Shown here: one piece after another, positions 1 through 11,632 of the stretch
Layout: each line of letters begins with the position of its first letter
Position numbering within the stretch: the first letter of the stretch is position 1
DNA from: Catonia carolina
Taxonomy: Eukaryota > Arthropoda > Insecta > Hemiptera > Achilidae
DNA length: 64,000 nucleotides
Direction of reading: 5' to 3'
Assembly: GCA_035578175.1 (NCBI GenBank)
Contig: JAQMRL010000006.1
Location: 59,127,001-59,191,000 of the forward strand
The notes under the pieces: generated by a model
What the model was told of the DNA's origin: nothing
What the model saw: the letters and a program-made list of their open reading frames with translations, nothing else
The model's database searches: none
Made by a program: the position numbers and the translations under genes

Positions 1-49
1 TGTATGTAGTCCAAATTTACAGTTGTAGTCCTTTAAAATAACAGCAAAA

Positions 50-540
50 TGAAGTGATTGATAAACTATTGCGTGAAACCTTATTAACCAAATTAAAGAA
101 AAATGAGGTTGCAATATTATGGTCCTCTGATGAGATTACGTGACAAAGAGAATGAGACCTATAACTAATTGAATACCAAGAGAAACTAAAAATAGAAGGT
201 AAATGGATCAAAGGAATCGAAGCAGACCTAGAAACTATGAACATTTCAAGAGAAAACATTTGAATAAAGACTTTTATAGAAACAAATTAAAATATTTTTT
301 TAAACTTCCGCTTACAAAGGCGCAGAGAGTTGGGCAGACCTAGACAGAAGAATTAAAACAGGCTTTTAGTGTTAAAATGAAGGGATTTCATACTCAAAGA
401 AAGCAGTTCAGGAATCCAACTAAAAAGCAAAGAGAAATTGACTGAGTAACTAGTGCAAGCTTCAATGGGCTAGTCAAATATAAAATAAAAAGCCGAAAAA
501 TCTACAATTGATTCTTAAGCAAAATAACGAGTGGATAAGT
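50..540 (+). pseudogene. RTE/CR1-type LINE remnant, 3' end of reverse transcriptase ORF
   Basis: This is a decayed C-terminal part of a non-LTR reverse transcriptase, readable only by switching frames. Around 105-130 there is an FGHLMRL-like block, around 200-260 the piece WIKGIEADLETMNISREN, and around 300-430 basic residues with an RELGRP-like motif. The same order (hydrophobic GH-L-R block, then a W-x-x-E-I-E-x-D-like segment) recurs in the remnants at 15.6 and 35.4 kb, which supports one family. Stops and frameshifts are frequent, so it is not functional. The boundaries are approximate. Assignment to RTE/CR1-like LINEs is from motif style, not from a search. Confidence 0.5.
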
Positions 541-599
541 TTGCTCTGTTCTATATCATGAACGAAAAATCCCTAATGGGGAACTTCGTGGATTTAATT

Positions 600-958
600 T
601 ATGTATTGCCTAGTTGCTTTAAAATAAGTCTGTAGAATTTCTTCGTTTCAGCCAGGCTGTCTCAGTTGAATTGCCTAAGAGTGAGATGGCACGGTATTTC
701 GTGTGTGATTTGAGTCTTCTTTGGTATTTTGCTGTATGGGCTGATTTATTTTTTAACTGTAGGAATCTGTAGATCTCTGCGTAATATGTTATTTACCAAG
801 GTGGTTCTGTGATAATCCTGAGTAATTTCTTTAGAACCTTTGCAAGATTTTAATGTTGAAATGGCTTGCTGAGCCCCGTAATTCAATTCCATACGTCCAA
901 ATTGGTTTAAGAATAAATTTATAAATTAAAAGTTTGTAGTTAAGATTAGTCAGTTGTA
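600..958 (-). pseudogene. Jockey-type LINE remnant (family D), RT C-terminus
   Basis: On the minus strand the segment 958-860 reads LLIYKFILKPIWTYGIEL followed by GSASHFNIKIL. This is the conserved block after the palm domain in Jockey-type reverse transcriptases, and it matches the copy at 26.8-27.1 kb (LLIYKTVLKPVWTYGIQLWG). Further on, frameshifted, come a PWYISN-like piece, LQIPTV and a final LKRRNSTDLF before a stop near 600. Several frameshifts and stops make it a dead 5'-truncated copy. Confidence 0.65.
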
Positions 959-1400
959 AATAACATTAATAAAGTAAAAAATATTTTATATAGGCTTCAT
1001 CTGGGCAAACTTAAAACTTACTAGCAATTAGTTTGTTAGAAGTTTCTTTACACTTTATTATATTAAATCTACAAATTGTGTAGTTTTTTACCACCACTAA
1101 ATATATCTGTAGCTTATTTAACCAAAGCTTTAATATTTTTGAGAAAAACAACACTCATTAATAGAGCCCTAACGTTTAAATGCCATGCCATTGATAATAC
1201 TGTTGTTTGATGTTCTAAATTATTAAAAAATTCTATACAAATGCAGATATTCTCCCTGTAAAACCATTTTGTTTCAGATCTGATCACTCAACTTTACACT
1301 TATTCCATCACGTAGTAGATTTTCTTCAACTGCTCTAGAAAAAGAACATGCTGCTGGAGTATTTTTTGAAATCAATTCAACCCACGCATCTACATGATCC
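959..1400. other. AT-rich stretch, nothing recognised
   Basis: Low-complexity AT-rich DNA with no convincing open frame, repeat or RNA gene. Confidence 0.5.
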
Positions 1401-1404
1401 TTTT

Positions 1405-1860
1405 ATAATTATATATTCATACGAGGATTTACAGCCCGAGCCGTATCTCGGTAGTTACCACCGAAAAGCTGCTGCAAAGACATTGCCTCCTGCACACTAT
1501 TCAACCATGTCACTTCCGGCTTACCCCTCCTTCTTCTACCGGCTGGCGTCCACTTCCGTATCCTCTTGAGCCACCTACCATCCTCTGCAAATGACCAAAC
1601 CATTTAAATTGCTTCCGGAATATGGTATCCATGATATTTCTTTGAACCCCGATTCTTCTGCTAATTTCGGAATTCGGGAATCGATCGATGCGCAACACAC
1701 CACAGCTCCGTCTCTAGAAATCCATCTTCACCGCTTTTAGGCGATTCTTCTGTCTCTTTGTCAATATCCACACTTCTACACCATAGGTACGTAACAATCT
1801 CCAGGTTGAGCATGATAAATATTACTCTTTGCCTCCTTCTATACTTTATCATTCCAAAGG
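1405..1860 (-). pseudogene. RTE/CR1-type LINE remnant, RT C-terminal tail
   Basis: Two overlapping minus-strand frames give the typical tail of arthropod endonuclease-reverse transcriptase LINEs. An upstream piece reads SRRIGVQRNIMDTIFRKQFK, followed by WFGHLQRMV. A downstream frame gives RRRRGKPEVTWLNSVQEAM. The WFGHLxRM and RRGRPxxTW order is the hallmark of this class. A frameshift between the two pieces and an earlier one near 1660-1700 show it is broken. It is more GC-rich than its flanks, as expected for a comparatively young insertion. Confidence 0.75.
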
Positions 1861-4095
1861 ACAGAATTTAACTGCTCTATAACCCTTCCCCTTTGCGGAA
1901 TCTTGCTGTTTACTTCAACTGCACTTGTTCCACTCCTAACACTCCCAGGTATTTAAAACTTTCACAGCTAATCTTTTGTTTAATCCTTTTAAAGAATATT
2001 AAATAATGACATTTTTAAAACTTGTAATCTAGATATTAGAAATTACCATATATGTTACGATTTACACTTTGGTAAATAATGTGATTTACTCTTATTTTCT
2101 TTTAAAGGATATTAAAACTAATTTAAAATCAAATAATTTTTATTTAAACAAATAAAGTTTCAAAGTTTTAAATCATCAATAGATTGATTAAATTCTACAG
2201 ATATTTTTGTATGAAACCAAAATATAGTGATGAAATTACGCACAGATAAGTAAACCGCTGATTTCGTATGTCACATGCTATAAAAAACAAGTTGCAAGTC
2301 CGTACGCACCATAAAACATAGCGGTCCGATGTTCCATCCTATATGATAGCACAAGACTTGGTCAGTTCGTTTAGATATAACATTATAAGTGAACTAGAGG
2401 TTATACTACAGCTAGCCAGCTTATTTCTCTTGAAAGTTAGTTTTCTTGACTTGACACTTTGTTGACATTTTGCCCTCCTGCCGTGTATGTTCAAACAACT
2501 GTACATATTTTAACTGGCACATTATATTCGTATGACTTGGTATTATTTATTATAGAGAAATATTCTCATTACTACTTTAACATAATATTACTCACTAGTC
2601 GATAAAAAATCTAACAACACGTTAAAATAAACTAATATAGGAGTTGGTCTATTCATGCAAAGATTTGTAGTAAATAAATTGGGTTTGTATTACATATTAG
2701 TGTGAACTAAATTACTAAATTATCCAATATACGTGTATAATAGTAGCTACTCAGTAGCAGATAATTATCTTTCCTTATCTCCATCTTAGTCACTTCTAGA
2801 GTTATTTTATATCGATTTATAATATCAAATAACATGCTAAATCTTAAAATTTATCTCCAGATGGTTGGCTAATTTGAATATAAAAATACAAATAGGTATT
2901 ATTTATATGTATCCTCATTTATTATAAGCTACTTTATTCAAAAATATAGTTTTGAAGTCGGGAATTTTCTTTTAACTTTATTTTTTTTTATTTCATTTCA
3001 TTATTATTTCGTTTCATTTCATTATTTCATTTTTTTATTTCGGGGAAAAATGTACTTGTTAAATGTAAAATTTGGCTTTATAAGAAATTTGAGTAATGTA
3101 TTTCTAGTGCCAGAACAGTAAGATATATCTTTTATATTGATGTTAAGCTCTGGTAAGTTTAGGCTACTTACCAAGGAACGTTTATTGAAATGGAAACCAC
3201 AAAAGTTTTAGTGTTAAGAATGCTTATTAAAACAACTTGTGGTACTATATCACCAAAAATTTGTAGAATACCATATCTTAACTTTGTATTAGCATGAACG
3301 CTTGCTTTCCCGTAAAAGTCGGGTTAGAAAAACCCGAATTTTCTAAGCACTGTACAAAAGTAACACGAAAACAACACGGTAGCGTACGCTAGTATGGATC
3401 CTTACCACATTCGTGCAACTTACGAAGCAAATGGTCGCTGCGCACTAATTTCAAATTCTGGATAGCCTATTTACCAGAAAACATCTATAAAACCGTCAAA
3501 CTCCAATAAGGTTCAACTGCATTGCTTACTCTACATAAAATCAACCTTATTGCCAGTGGTAAGTATACTTACCAAAGTAAATACTTACTATAAAGGATTT
3601 AAATTACAGTCCATAAACGTAGTTGATTATCCCCAAAACGAAACCGAAAAAATTAGTATTGTAACATTGTTCTAGGGATGGATGATAGAATAGATTATTT
3701 TATTGTAAGATTTCTCTATTGCAGGGATGGAATGTGTCGAATAATGATAGTGAATTACAGTGAATGAGATAATTTGAATAGTTTCTAGGAAATCTAAATT
3801 AGTAGAAACTTTATTTTTATTTCATTTTACAATGTTTTACTAAAATGGAGAAAATGTTTGAAGAGTCTAAATTAATTATACCACAGGTATAAAAACAGTT
3901 AAAGCCTTTGTAGTCAGTCGGTTGTTACCTGAATTGTGAATGGAAAGAGTGCAGTGCATTTGAAATAGTGTTGTTATGAGGCTGGTTTTGAATTACATTA
4001 ATAGTGCGTGTGCGTACGGATATATAAAGTTGTTGTGGACAGGTTAATCGATTGTTTATCGTTTAGTAAATGTATTATATTGACGACCATATAAA
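1861..4095. other. AT-rich stretch without recognised genes
   Basis: About 2.2 kb of AT-rich DNA. A T-rich run with TTTCATTTCATT repeats lies at about 2975-3040. A segment at 3290-3480 is less AT-rich and has a short hairpin (GGGTTagaaaAACCC at about 3320), but I could not assign it. No open frame here looks like a protein. Confidence 0.5.
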
Positions 4096-4097
4096 AA

Positions 4098-4175
4098 TAA
4101 ACAGAACTATTTTTTATAGGAACTAGCAGATCGTGTGCAAACAATTCAACAATCCACCTGCTTGTTATATGCATT
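4098..4175 (-). mobile_element. SINE-A fragment (5' head only)
   Basis: The segment from AACAGAACTATTTTT to CCACCTGCTTGTTATATGC is the complement of the 5' end of the 400-bp SINE-A repeat, which is complete at 32,787-33,186. The rest of the element is absent. Confidence 0.7.
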
Positions 4176-4550
4176 AAAAAACAATAAAAACATAAAAATA
4201 TTTCATTAGGCATTTTTAATTGGAATAAGAAATTGAAATCTTTTAATTTGTTTACGTTAACTTTTATTATTAGTGATAATATACCTCCTATATCGAGTGA
4301 AAGTATATTCTATTTTATTATAATTAAACTATCAACTGAAATTAACCTCGCCTAGTAAAGGAGAGAAGAATCAGTCAGGTGAAACAAATCTGTTTGTAAA
4401 AAGGAAATGCACTAATTTGTATATAGAAGGTAAAAGTAAATGAAGCTATAATAAACTAAACACATTTTTAATACCAGATTTAAACAGATTTTAAATATAT
4501 TGGCGAGGCAATAACTTACAAAGGAAATGAGAAAGCGACCTGGAAAATTA
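4176..4550. other. AT-rich stretch, nothing recognised
   Basis: No repeat, RNA gene or convincing reading frame seen. Confidence 0.4.
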
Positions 4551-4559
4551 GGCGAAAAT

Positions 4560-5050
4560 TAGGGGGTGATTAGACAAAATGGCGAAAGCCCAGTAACCTA
4601 CCTAGAACACATATAACAAGAAAGACCTATCGAATCAATCCAAACTGCAGCACTATAAAACTGTAGTACAACCCGAAGCCAATTACTGCTGCAAAACTGC
4701 TTCTAATTTCAAAACTAAAATTAGAATGAGAGAAATTCTTGGGATAGAAAGACGAACCCTTAGGACTTGCGTAAACAAAAAACGGAAACTTAACGATATC
4801 TGGATCTTAATATTTAATTCTGCACTCTACCATAAAATCGAGCCAATTACTAACATCATGCGGAATAAACGAATTTCTTTCTTCGGGCATTTACTTAGAA
4901 TACCGGACAATCAAGTAAACACTGTTTCTATACTCGTGGAAAAATTCTCCAAGGTGGTTGGCCGAAATGAAGCAAGATATGCAAGAACTTAACATTGCAG
5001 AACAAGATCTTTTAGAAAAATCTGAACAGTAAGAGGTTCAATGAGGTGGT
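4560..5050 (+). pseudogene. RTE/CR1-type LINE remnant
   Basis: The conceptual translation shows a YKTVVQPEA-like block (around 4655), then MREILGIERRTLRTCVNKK (4726 on), a spacer, and then NIMRNKRISFFGHLLRI (around 4850). That order is YKT-V-P, followed by E-R-R-L-R and then R-FFGHLxRI, as in LINE reverse transcriptase tails. The longest open piece is 88 codons (4726-4992), with frameshifts before it. The remnant at 14.96-16.0 kb is a relative (NIMRTKR in the same place). Confidence 0.65.
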
Positions 5051-5970
5051 AAAAGCAAAAATAAACTAAACACTTTATTTTAATATCTTGGAAAATTATT
5101 TAATTTTTTTCCAATTTTCATCATCTTTCTAAATTTACTTACTTTTTCAAGACACTCGTTTTTCAGCGTACAATACAAACCATCTTGTAAAAAGAAAATC
5201 TCAGAAATTTCACTATGTATTGTTGAACCCTTTGGGACGGCCCAGCCAGTCACCTTGTAAAGGTTGATATTAATTATAATTAACATCGGTTGGTTTAGCA
5301 AGAAAATTAAATTTTCTTGCTAAACAATATATACCTTTACAAATTTTGTATAGGTCGTCAATTGAGAGTCATTACAGGAAGAAAATCCTCAGAGGATTTT
5401 ATTCAAATTCATTGCTACTTCAAGTAAAAAAATACACCCAAACCAGGGATGAAATTGGATAGTTTACCAATGGTGTATTACAGGTTTTTGTCAACAAAGA
5501 AAAGCTACAAATATTAAATTAATATTATTCAAATCATTAAAACTACTAGAATTATCACCCATTATCGTTATTTAATTTATTTTGCTTCTTAACACCAAAA
5601 CTTTTCCCGTATAATTTTGTAATTACCCATCTTTCTAAAAAAAAACACTATTATCATAACCTTTTTGACATCCTCCAATAAATCTATTCAACCGTCTTTT
5701 TATCGGCTTACCATTAGATTTATTTTCTTTTGTATTACAAAATCAAACACAGTTTTTCTATTATTTTCCCCTCAGTTTTAATTGAATTATTAAACTGGTT
5801 TATTTTAATAATGTATTGAAATATTAGGAATCTCTCATTTTTTCTACATGATAAACCACTTTGTTAGTCAGAAAATGTTTACTGTTTTGGAATATACCTA
5901 AATAGACAATTAATATAAAATACTTTTGTAACTGCCAAACAAAAGCCATTGTAATATAGACTGAAGAAAA
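5051..5970. other. AT-rich stretch with one palindrome
   Basis: Apart from the 33-bp palindrome at 5293-5325, no feature is seen. A 73-codon minus frame at 5080-5301 has no motif I recognise. Confidence 0.4.
5293..5325. repeat. Perfect 16-bp-arm palindrome
   Basis: GTTTAGCAAGAAAATT, one A, then its exact reverse complement. As RNA it could only fold by opening the centre; as DNA it could form a cruciform. It may be the relic of a foldback insertion. Confidence 0.9.
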
Positions 5971-5971
5971 T

Positions 5972-6238
5972 TTACCTAGTTCAGCCGAAAGGCTAGTTTG
6001 AACCTCCAGAGGCTTTACGAAGCAAAACGAGAAGTGAAGTGGTTTACAATTGCCTTCCTCACTTGTGGAAAATTATACTTATCAGCCTGGCACTCTGAAA
6101 AGCACCTACTTTCCACCCTGAAAATAACAATTTCACTTCATTTACCACAGGGTCTGGCTGTTTAATGATGAAATTCATTACTCCCAGACCATATAACTCT
6201 GGCTTGTGTCTTTTACACCCCTACAGCTTCTGTTCTTT
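5972..6238 (-). mobile_element. SINE-A copy, 3' part (split by a LINE)
   Basis: Contains the SINE-A landmarks in antisense: CAGCCGAAAGGCT, TTTGAACCTCCAGAGG, the CCACAGGGTCTGGCT core and the CTTCTGTTCTT segment. The copy stops abruptly at the (TAA)n tract and its remaining head reappears at 7030. Confidence 0.8.
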
Positions 6239-6239
6239 A

Positions 6240-7023
6240 ATTAATAATAATAATAATAATAATATTTATTTATTCCACTTTATACAAATGCAAAATTATA
6301 TCTTATCTACTAGGAATAAATAACCACCAACTCAAGTAAACGGTGGTTATATATAAAAAAAACAAAATACATAAAAACAAGTTAACAAATGAATTACAAA
6401 TCAAATGAATTATAAAAATGAATTACAAATCAAATGTCGTCATCCACTACAAATGACAATTCAAATTGTAGCGGCAGCTACAGCGCATGTTAACTATATT
6501 TTTTAACAACAATATTAACCAAGCCGTCAGTGTTCATAGCAGATATTCACCTGTACATGACTAACACTAAAATCAGTTATTATTGTTATATTGTTTACCA
6601 AGATCAGTAAATTTTTACAAAAACTGAATAGCAAGCAGTGCAAGTCAGCAACGGTAAAACACCAACACTAACCAACAATTCTTACAAGTGAATCAACATC
6701 AGTTATGTCATGTCATTAAGCCAATCTTTAACCTTTCTTGAAAATATTAACATGATTAAGCTATTTTTAATTTCAATAGGCAACAGATTAAAACACTTCG
6801 GACCTAAAAAAGCAAAAGTTTTAGCAAAAAAGGATTTATTAACTTTCGGTCTTACAAAAAGCTGTTGGCTTGAACCTCTAGTTCTGTGATATAAGTTTTC
6901 AGTACCTCTGTTGCCACGTTTTTTATAAAATAGTTTTAAAACTTTAAAAATAAATAAGATTTTAATGGGCAAGATACGTAAAATTTTAAAATCATTAACA
7001 GTACAGTAATTCATCAAAAACAA
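6240..7023 (-). mobile_element. CR1/L2-like LINE, 5'-truncated, inserted in SINE-A
   Basis: On the minus strand, 7023-6703 encodes a 106-residue tail of a non-LTR reverse transcriptase. It contains YHRTRGSSQQLFVRPKVNK and then FLGPKCFNLLPIEIKNS, the layout (Y-TR, then F-G-K-x-x-N-LP-x-I-K) common at the C-terminus of CR1/L2-like ORF2. A roughly 450-bp 3' UTR follows and ends in AAGTGGAATAAATAAAT plus (ATT)n, that is, a microsatellite-like tail in place of poly(A). The family's full ORF2 is far longer, so this is a severe 5' truncation. The (ATT)n end abuts the interrupted SINE-A copy. Confidence 0.7.
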
Positions 7024-7029
7024 TTATAA

Positions 7030-7137
7030 TTGGCTGTCCGAGTGATACGAAACAAAACTATATTTGAACCAATGGAACAAGCAGATCAAGTGCAAATAAT
7101 TTAACACTCCACCTTCCTGTATTGAGCAATACCTAGT
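7030..7137 (-). mobile_element. SINE-A copy, 5' head (other half of the 5972 copy)
   Basis: TTGGCTG, GATACGAAACAAAACTAT, CAGATCAAGTGCAAATAATT and AACACTCCACC follow in the order expected if this continues the 5972-6238 copy across the LINE. Confidence 0.7.
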
Positions 7138-8544
7138 TTTAGGACGATCTAAATTATTTAACAGTTAATTGAATTACCTGTCATTTCTAGATTAATATTT
7201 CTAATAAATCTAAATAAATTTTCTGTTGGTACCAAATGGCATCAGTTAAAGTAAACGAACAGATCACAGATTCTGTTTATATGAATAGGAGACTCTGTTC
7301 TTTCGCCACAAGATAACAGAATGTTTAGTTGGATAAATTGTTATGTTTATCTTTAATGTTACATGATTTTCTATGAGTGTAAAATAAATTATAACGTAAT
7401 ATTTGTATAATTTATTCTATAAATCAATCATATTGATATTTTTTGTAATGAATTCTTATAACTACATAAATTTATAATACGTATGTACTGTATATTTTTT
7501 ATAGTAAAATTTTTCTTCATTTATGTATCCATTAATTCCGACTAAATATCATAAAATAAATATATATAATCAGACAGTAATAAAATATGACGTAAATTTT
7601 ATGATCAATTGTTTATTTATTTTTTAATCTAATTGTTAACGTACATTAATTATCCATGTTAATTTATTATTACTCAGTTAATAATTTACGGAATACCTTA
7701 GTTATAATTACACAATAAGAAAAATAACTTATTCATAAAGTATTTTATAGTTTTAAAAAATTTGACAGGAAGGTCAAACATAAAAGTTTCTCATCCCTTT
7801 TAAAACTGAATTCCACAATGTAGGGGAAAGAAAAAGACCTTCAAAATGACAGATTTTGTTTGCAAAAAATATGTAAAACTATTTTTTATATAAAATAGTA
7901 AATAAAATAGAATGTTATTTGTATTATTTAATCAAAGTAATTTCTTTTTGTTTTGTAATTACGTAGCCTACATCATTTGTCTAATGAATTAACAATAATC
8001 TAAGGTTACGTTAGATATATAAGGAAATATTTAAACTTTTACTTTCCTCTTATACATAAATATTCAACATTCTAAAGTACCTGATTTAAAAGAAATTTCA
8101 ATGTCACATTATTCTTCTAATCCGATTGCTTACAAGTAGGTTGTTTCGATTTATTACTGACTTATCTAACCTACATGCTAATCATTTGACTATTGATTTA
8201 TTTTCTATGTACTTTAAAGTATTCCATTAGATGTTAGAATATATGTTTTGTTACATTAGCTTTTCAATGTCGTATTATGTTGTGGTGTGATTCTGAATAA
8301 CCGAAGTTATTCACAATCCATATTAGAAAATCGAATCATATGAATTAAATTTCAAAGTACGTAACGACCATAATGCATTATTTCCTTATCTTTTACGATA
8401 TCAAATTTCTTCACGTTTTTCTAAAACGAATATGGTGTGAAACACTCACACGACTTTCTCTTGAAATTTTAAATAGTTATTAATATAACCTGTTTAATCT
8501 TGCTTAAATAATGTGATTCATGATTCATGATTTCCTCACATAAA
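7138..8544. other. AT-rich stretch, nothing recognised
   Basis: Strongly AT-rich. No ORF above 60 codons and no repeat shared with the rest of the window was noticed. Confidence 0.5.
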
Positions 8545-9245
8545 TATTATTTATTTTATTTATTTATTCATAAAATTCATACAAACTTTTCTATTTTACA
8601 GAATACATAATTTAGTATAACATATTAATTAATGTTGCATCATTGACAATCAACAGAAGTGAGGCTCTGGGGTGCCGAGTTTATTCACCCATTACTCATC
8701 ATAACCATTATTTTGTACTAATAATAATAATGAAACCAAATCAAATATAAGCCAAAAAAAGAAACCAAAAAATAGGGAAGTGGTTTTTATTAATTGTAGT
8801 GTTTCTCTTTTTTGAAATGTTCTTTTTATTAATTTTTTAACGATGAAGTTGTTTATTTTTAAGAAGGTCGTTCGACAAAATTTAAATCAAAATATACATT
8901 TTCTGGTAGCCATTTTTTTTAATAATTTGAAGATTATTTTGGGAGATCGGATTTGTTGGAGGTTTCATGAGTGAATTTGTGTTATTTATTAATTTATAAG
9001 CAGTGTACTCAAATTGTCTAGTAGTTAATGTTTAAGTTATTTTAAGTACGCGTATTTTATATCTGCTGCATAAAGTATCGCGTAGTTGGTGTTCATTGGT
9101 ACAGGTTTTAAAATTGTATACGTTATTGTATAATATAAATTAATAAATCTTTTGACGTACAGCTGCCTAATTGTGGGTCTTTTAGATTCACTGAACAGCA
9201 ATCTGCCAGGATAAAATCTATCCTTACCTAATGTTGGTCTCACTA
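8545..9245 (-). mobile_element. Second CR1/L2-like LINE tail
   Basis: The minus frame 9243-9037 begins RPTLGKDRFYPGRLLF and continues with RPTIRQLYVKRFINL. This resembles the segment just before the C-terminal Y-TR block of CR1/L2-like reverse transcriptases (P-x-x-LF then I-x-x-LY). Downstream on the minus strand is a long AT-rich 3' region ending in ATGAATAAATAAATAAAAT, the same style of tail as the 6.24-7.02 kb copy. The body between is too decayed to read. Its link to the tail is inferred. Confidence 0.45.
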
Positions 9246-9279
9246 TAAATTTTTGGACAAGAAAAAATATTTGCTTATG

Positions 9280-9797
9280 TGAATCAAGGACCCCACCGCC
9301 ATGCTGCGGGATGAGGAGATCTAGAAGTTGGCCACTCAGTTTGCTGAGAAGGTGGTCGGGAGACTGCGGAGGGAGAAGACATATGGAGATCAGTGGGATC
9401 GCCCTCTCGCACAGTGAATTAATCCTGTTCCGATCTCAGTAAGTAAAGTAGGCACACTAATTTCCTGATCTAGTGATGAAAGAGATGAATGAAAGTGAGA
9501 AAGTGAATGTTGGTCAGTGACATCGAGAGGGGAATTAGGCTACAGTTCCCTTCCACGCCCCGCTGACAGTATGTACTTTTTTTTAAACCGACATTTCCCT
9601 TATATGAAAAGTTCCGCGGTAGGTGGAGGGTTGTTTGCAGATATCGGATCAAGCGGCCAGGCGGCGAGTTTTTGGTTTGTAGGCGGTTGCGGCCTCCTTG
9701 GGACTGGACGAGGACGCCTCAAACGGGTCCTACACTACTTCCCCCATCGTGAGGGAGTGAACATGAGTTTTTCCCGCCGCCTCGGATGAAAAAAACC
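9280..9797 (+). mobile_element. GC-rich LINE tail (family E)
   Basis: A markedly GC-rich island in AT-rich DNA. From 9302 a frame reads MLRDEEI, one stop, then KLATQFAEKVVGRLRREK and a stop near 9418. It looks like the end of an ORF2. A long untranslated stretch follows, ending in CCGCCGCCTCGGATGAAAAAAA. The last 200 bp recur in reverse at 60,467-60,658, where an A-tail and target duplication are visible, so this is the 3' end of a retroposed family. The clade is uncertain; R1- or I-like GC-rich LINEs are candidates. Confidence 0.6.
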
Positions 9798-10978
9798 CCA
9801 GTCTATCAAGCCATACGACAAGACCGACTGACACAAAACATAGTAGGCTAAATCATATTTTCAATTTGTAAATTTAGTCAATTGATTTTTTAAAACACAA
9901 ATATTAAATATTTTAATTTAAATCACCAAAAATAATCGATATATTTGTTCCATTTTAAGTTAAAAATGAAAAATGTAACCTAATTTTAATCATAACTTCC
10001 ATGATGTCCCTCCGATATTATTTACCCGTTTCTGCATTTAATTTTAAATTAATTGAATTTTGTTGTGTTATATTTGTAGGTAGCAGATAATAAATTTTTT
10101 GTAGCCAAGTGAAAGAAGATTTGCTTGAACAGTACGTTTCTTGTTTTGTCTGTAAGGAGCAGGTATTTGTTCCTTGTGTTGTACTCACATTCTTGGGTTC
10201 TTATGGTTTTGTTTTATGTTGGTTAATAATCCATAGTCATTAATAACTTGTTGATGCGATCTTAAATAATTAATTTAAACATAAACATAAAACAAAATCA
10301 ATATTTTTTTATACAATTGCAATTTCATGTTACTGAGTTATTTTTATTATTACTATTTGTTTAATTTAATTTAGTATTAGTTAAACTTATTCAAATAATT
10401 ATATCTTTAAAAAGTATAGGTAAAATTAAGTTTAAATTATTTTCTTTTATAATTATTTTTCATATCGTTGGTTTAAATTCTACCTGTTTAATGAACAAAT
10501 ATTAAGTTGGATTGTACGTAAATATTGACATTGTACACGATAAAGATATATCCCAAACATTCATATGTAATGGATATTATTATTTTATTATTTAAATATA
10601 TTATTTATTTACGATTATTATTTATTTATTTATTTTATTATAAAATAAATAATAAAATATTATTATTTTATTCTGAAACCTTACTTTTCAGAATAAAAAA
10701 ATACAAAAATATTTTGTATTCAGGGTATTTATTTATTTTATTATTTTCAATCATATAAAAAAATGGATATTATTTTTCGTGACAATAAAATTTATGTATT
10801 TTATTTTATTTTTATGTTCTTTGGTTCTATATATAAGATGGAAATAAATAGCTTTTCTTCTAAGCATTATTCGGTATCTTGGGGTTCTACTTGGGCAGAC
10901 AGTAAACATAGATTATCTAAACGAATCTAAACGTACAAGACAATGTTCCGACTAATCTGAATTTTTTGTTCTTTTTGT
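9798..10978. other. AT-rich stretch, low complexity at 10.55-10.75 kb
   Basis: Contains TTATTTATTTATTTTATTATAA-like simple sequence. The open frame at 10525-10758 is an artefact of this composition (I/L/Y/K-rich). Confidence 0.6.
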
Positions 10979-11259
10979 TAAGGTCATTAGCCGAAAAGCT
11001 GGTTTGAACCTCTAGAAGCTTTACTAAGGAAAACGAAGTGTGAGGTGATTTACAATTCCCTTCCTTGCTGAATTGAAAAGTATGATTATCAGCATGTCAG
11101 GCACTCAGAAAAGCATCTACTTTCCATCCTGGAAATGACATCACTTCATTCACCACAGGGTCTGGCTATATAATGATGAAATCCATGAATTTCAGAGGAG
11201 ATAACTAATGTCTTTAACACCTCTATTTTTTTCTGTTTATATATGCTTGAGTCACATAA
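10979..11259 (-). mobile_element. SINE-A copy, 3' part (split by a TIR element)
   Basis: Carries the antisense landmarks GGTTTGAACCTCTAGAAGC, the AGCATGTCAGGCACTCAGAAAAGC stretch and CCACAGGGTCTGGCTATAT. It is interrupted at 11260 and resumes at 11523. Confidence 0.8.
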
Positions 11260-11522
11260 TTGAATGGCTCAACAGAAAAACGTTGAAACTGACAAAAATT
11301 ACAAAAAAAAGGTTTCAGTGGAATACGTTCTATAAATCCTCTATTTGATCATAATAGTGAATTCTAACGCGTAGAATTTTGACAAAAAACTCGAAAATTC
11401 TTGAAACAAAATCGTCATACAGTGGAAAGTCGTTATACAGCTAAGAATCAGATTGTATCTTTCACTTTATGTAAAAATTTGTTTTTTTTTTACTTGCAAC
11501 GTTTTTCCGTTGACCGATTCAA
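11260..11522. mobile_element. Short TIR (MITE-like) element in SINE-A
   Basis: Bounded by 26-bp imperfect inverted repeats, 11260-11285 (TTGAATGGCTCAACAG...) and 11497-11522 (...CCGTTGACCGATTCAA), with 23 of 26 positions matching by my count. It is about 263 bp and AT-rich with no ORF of its own. TTGAGTCA-like sequence lies on both sides (11248-11254 and 11523-11529) and could be an 8-bp duplication, which would fit hAT elements. The exact ends are uncertain. Confidence 0.6.
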
Positions 11523-11632
11523 TTGAGTCATACCATATGATAAGAAATAGAACTATTTTTTGTAACCCGAAAACTAACAGATTGTGTGCAAATAATTTAA
11601 CACTCCTTTTGCCTGTTATAGAAAAATTTTAC
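11523..11632 (-). mobile_element. SINE-A copy, 5' head (other half of the 10979 copy)
   Basis: ATAAGAAATAGAACTATTTT, AACAGATTGTGTGCAAATAA and TTTGCCTGTTATAG match the head of SINE-A in antisense. Confidence 0.75.
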
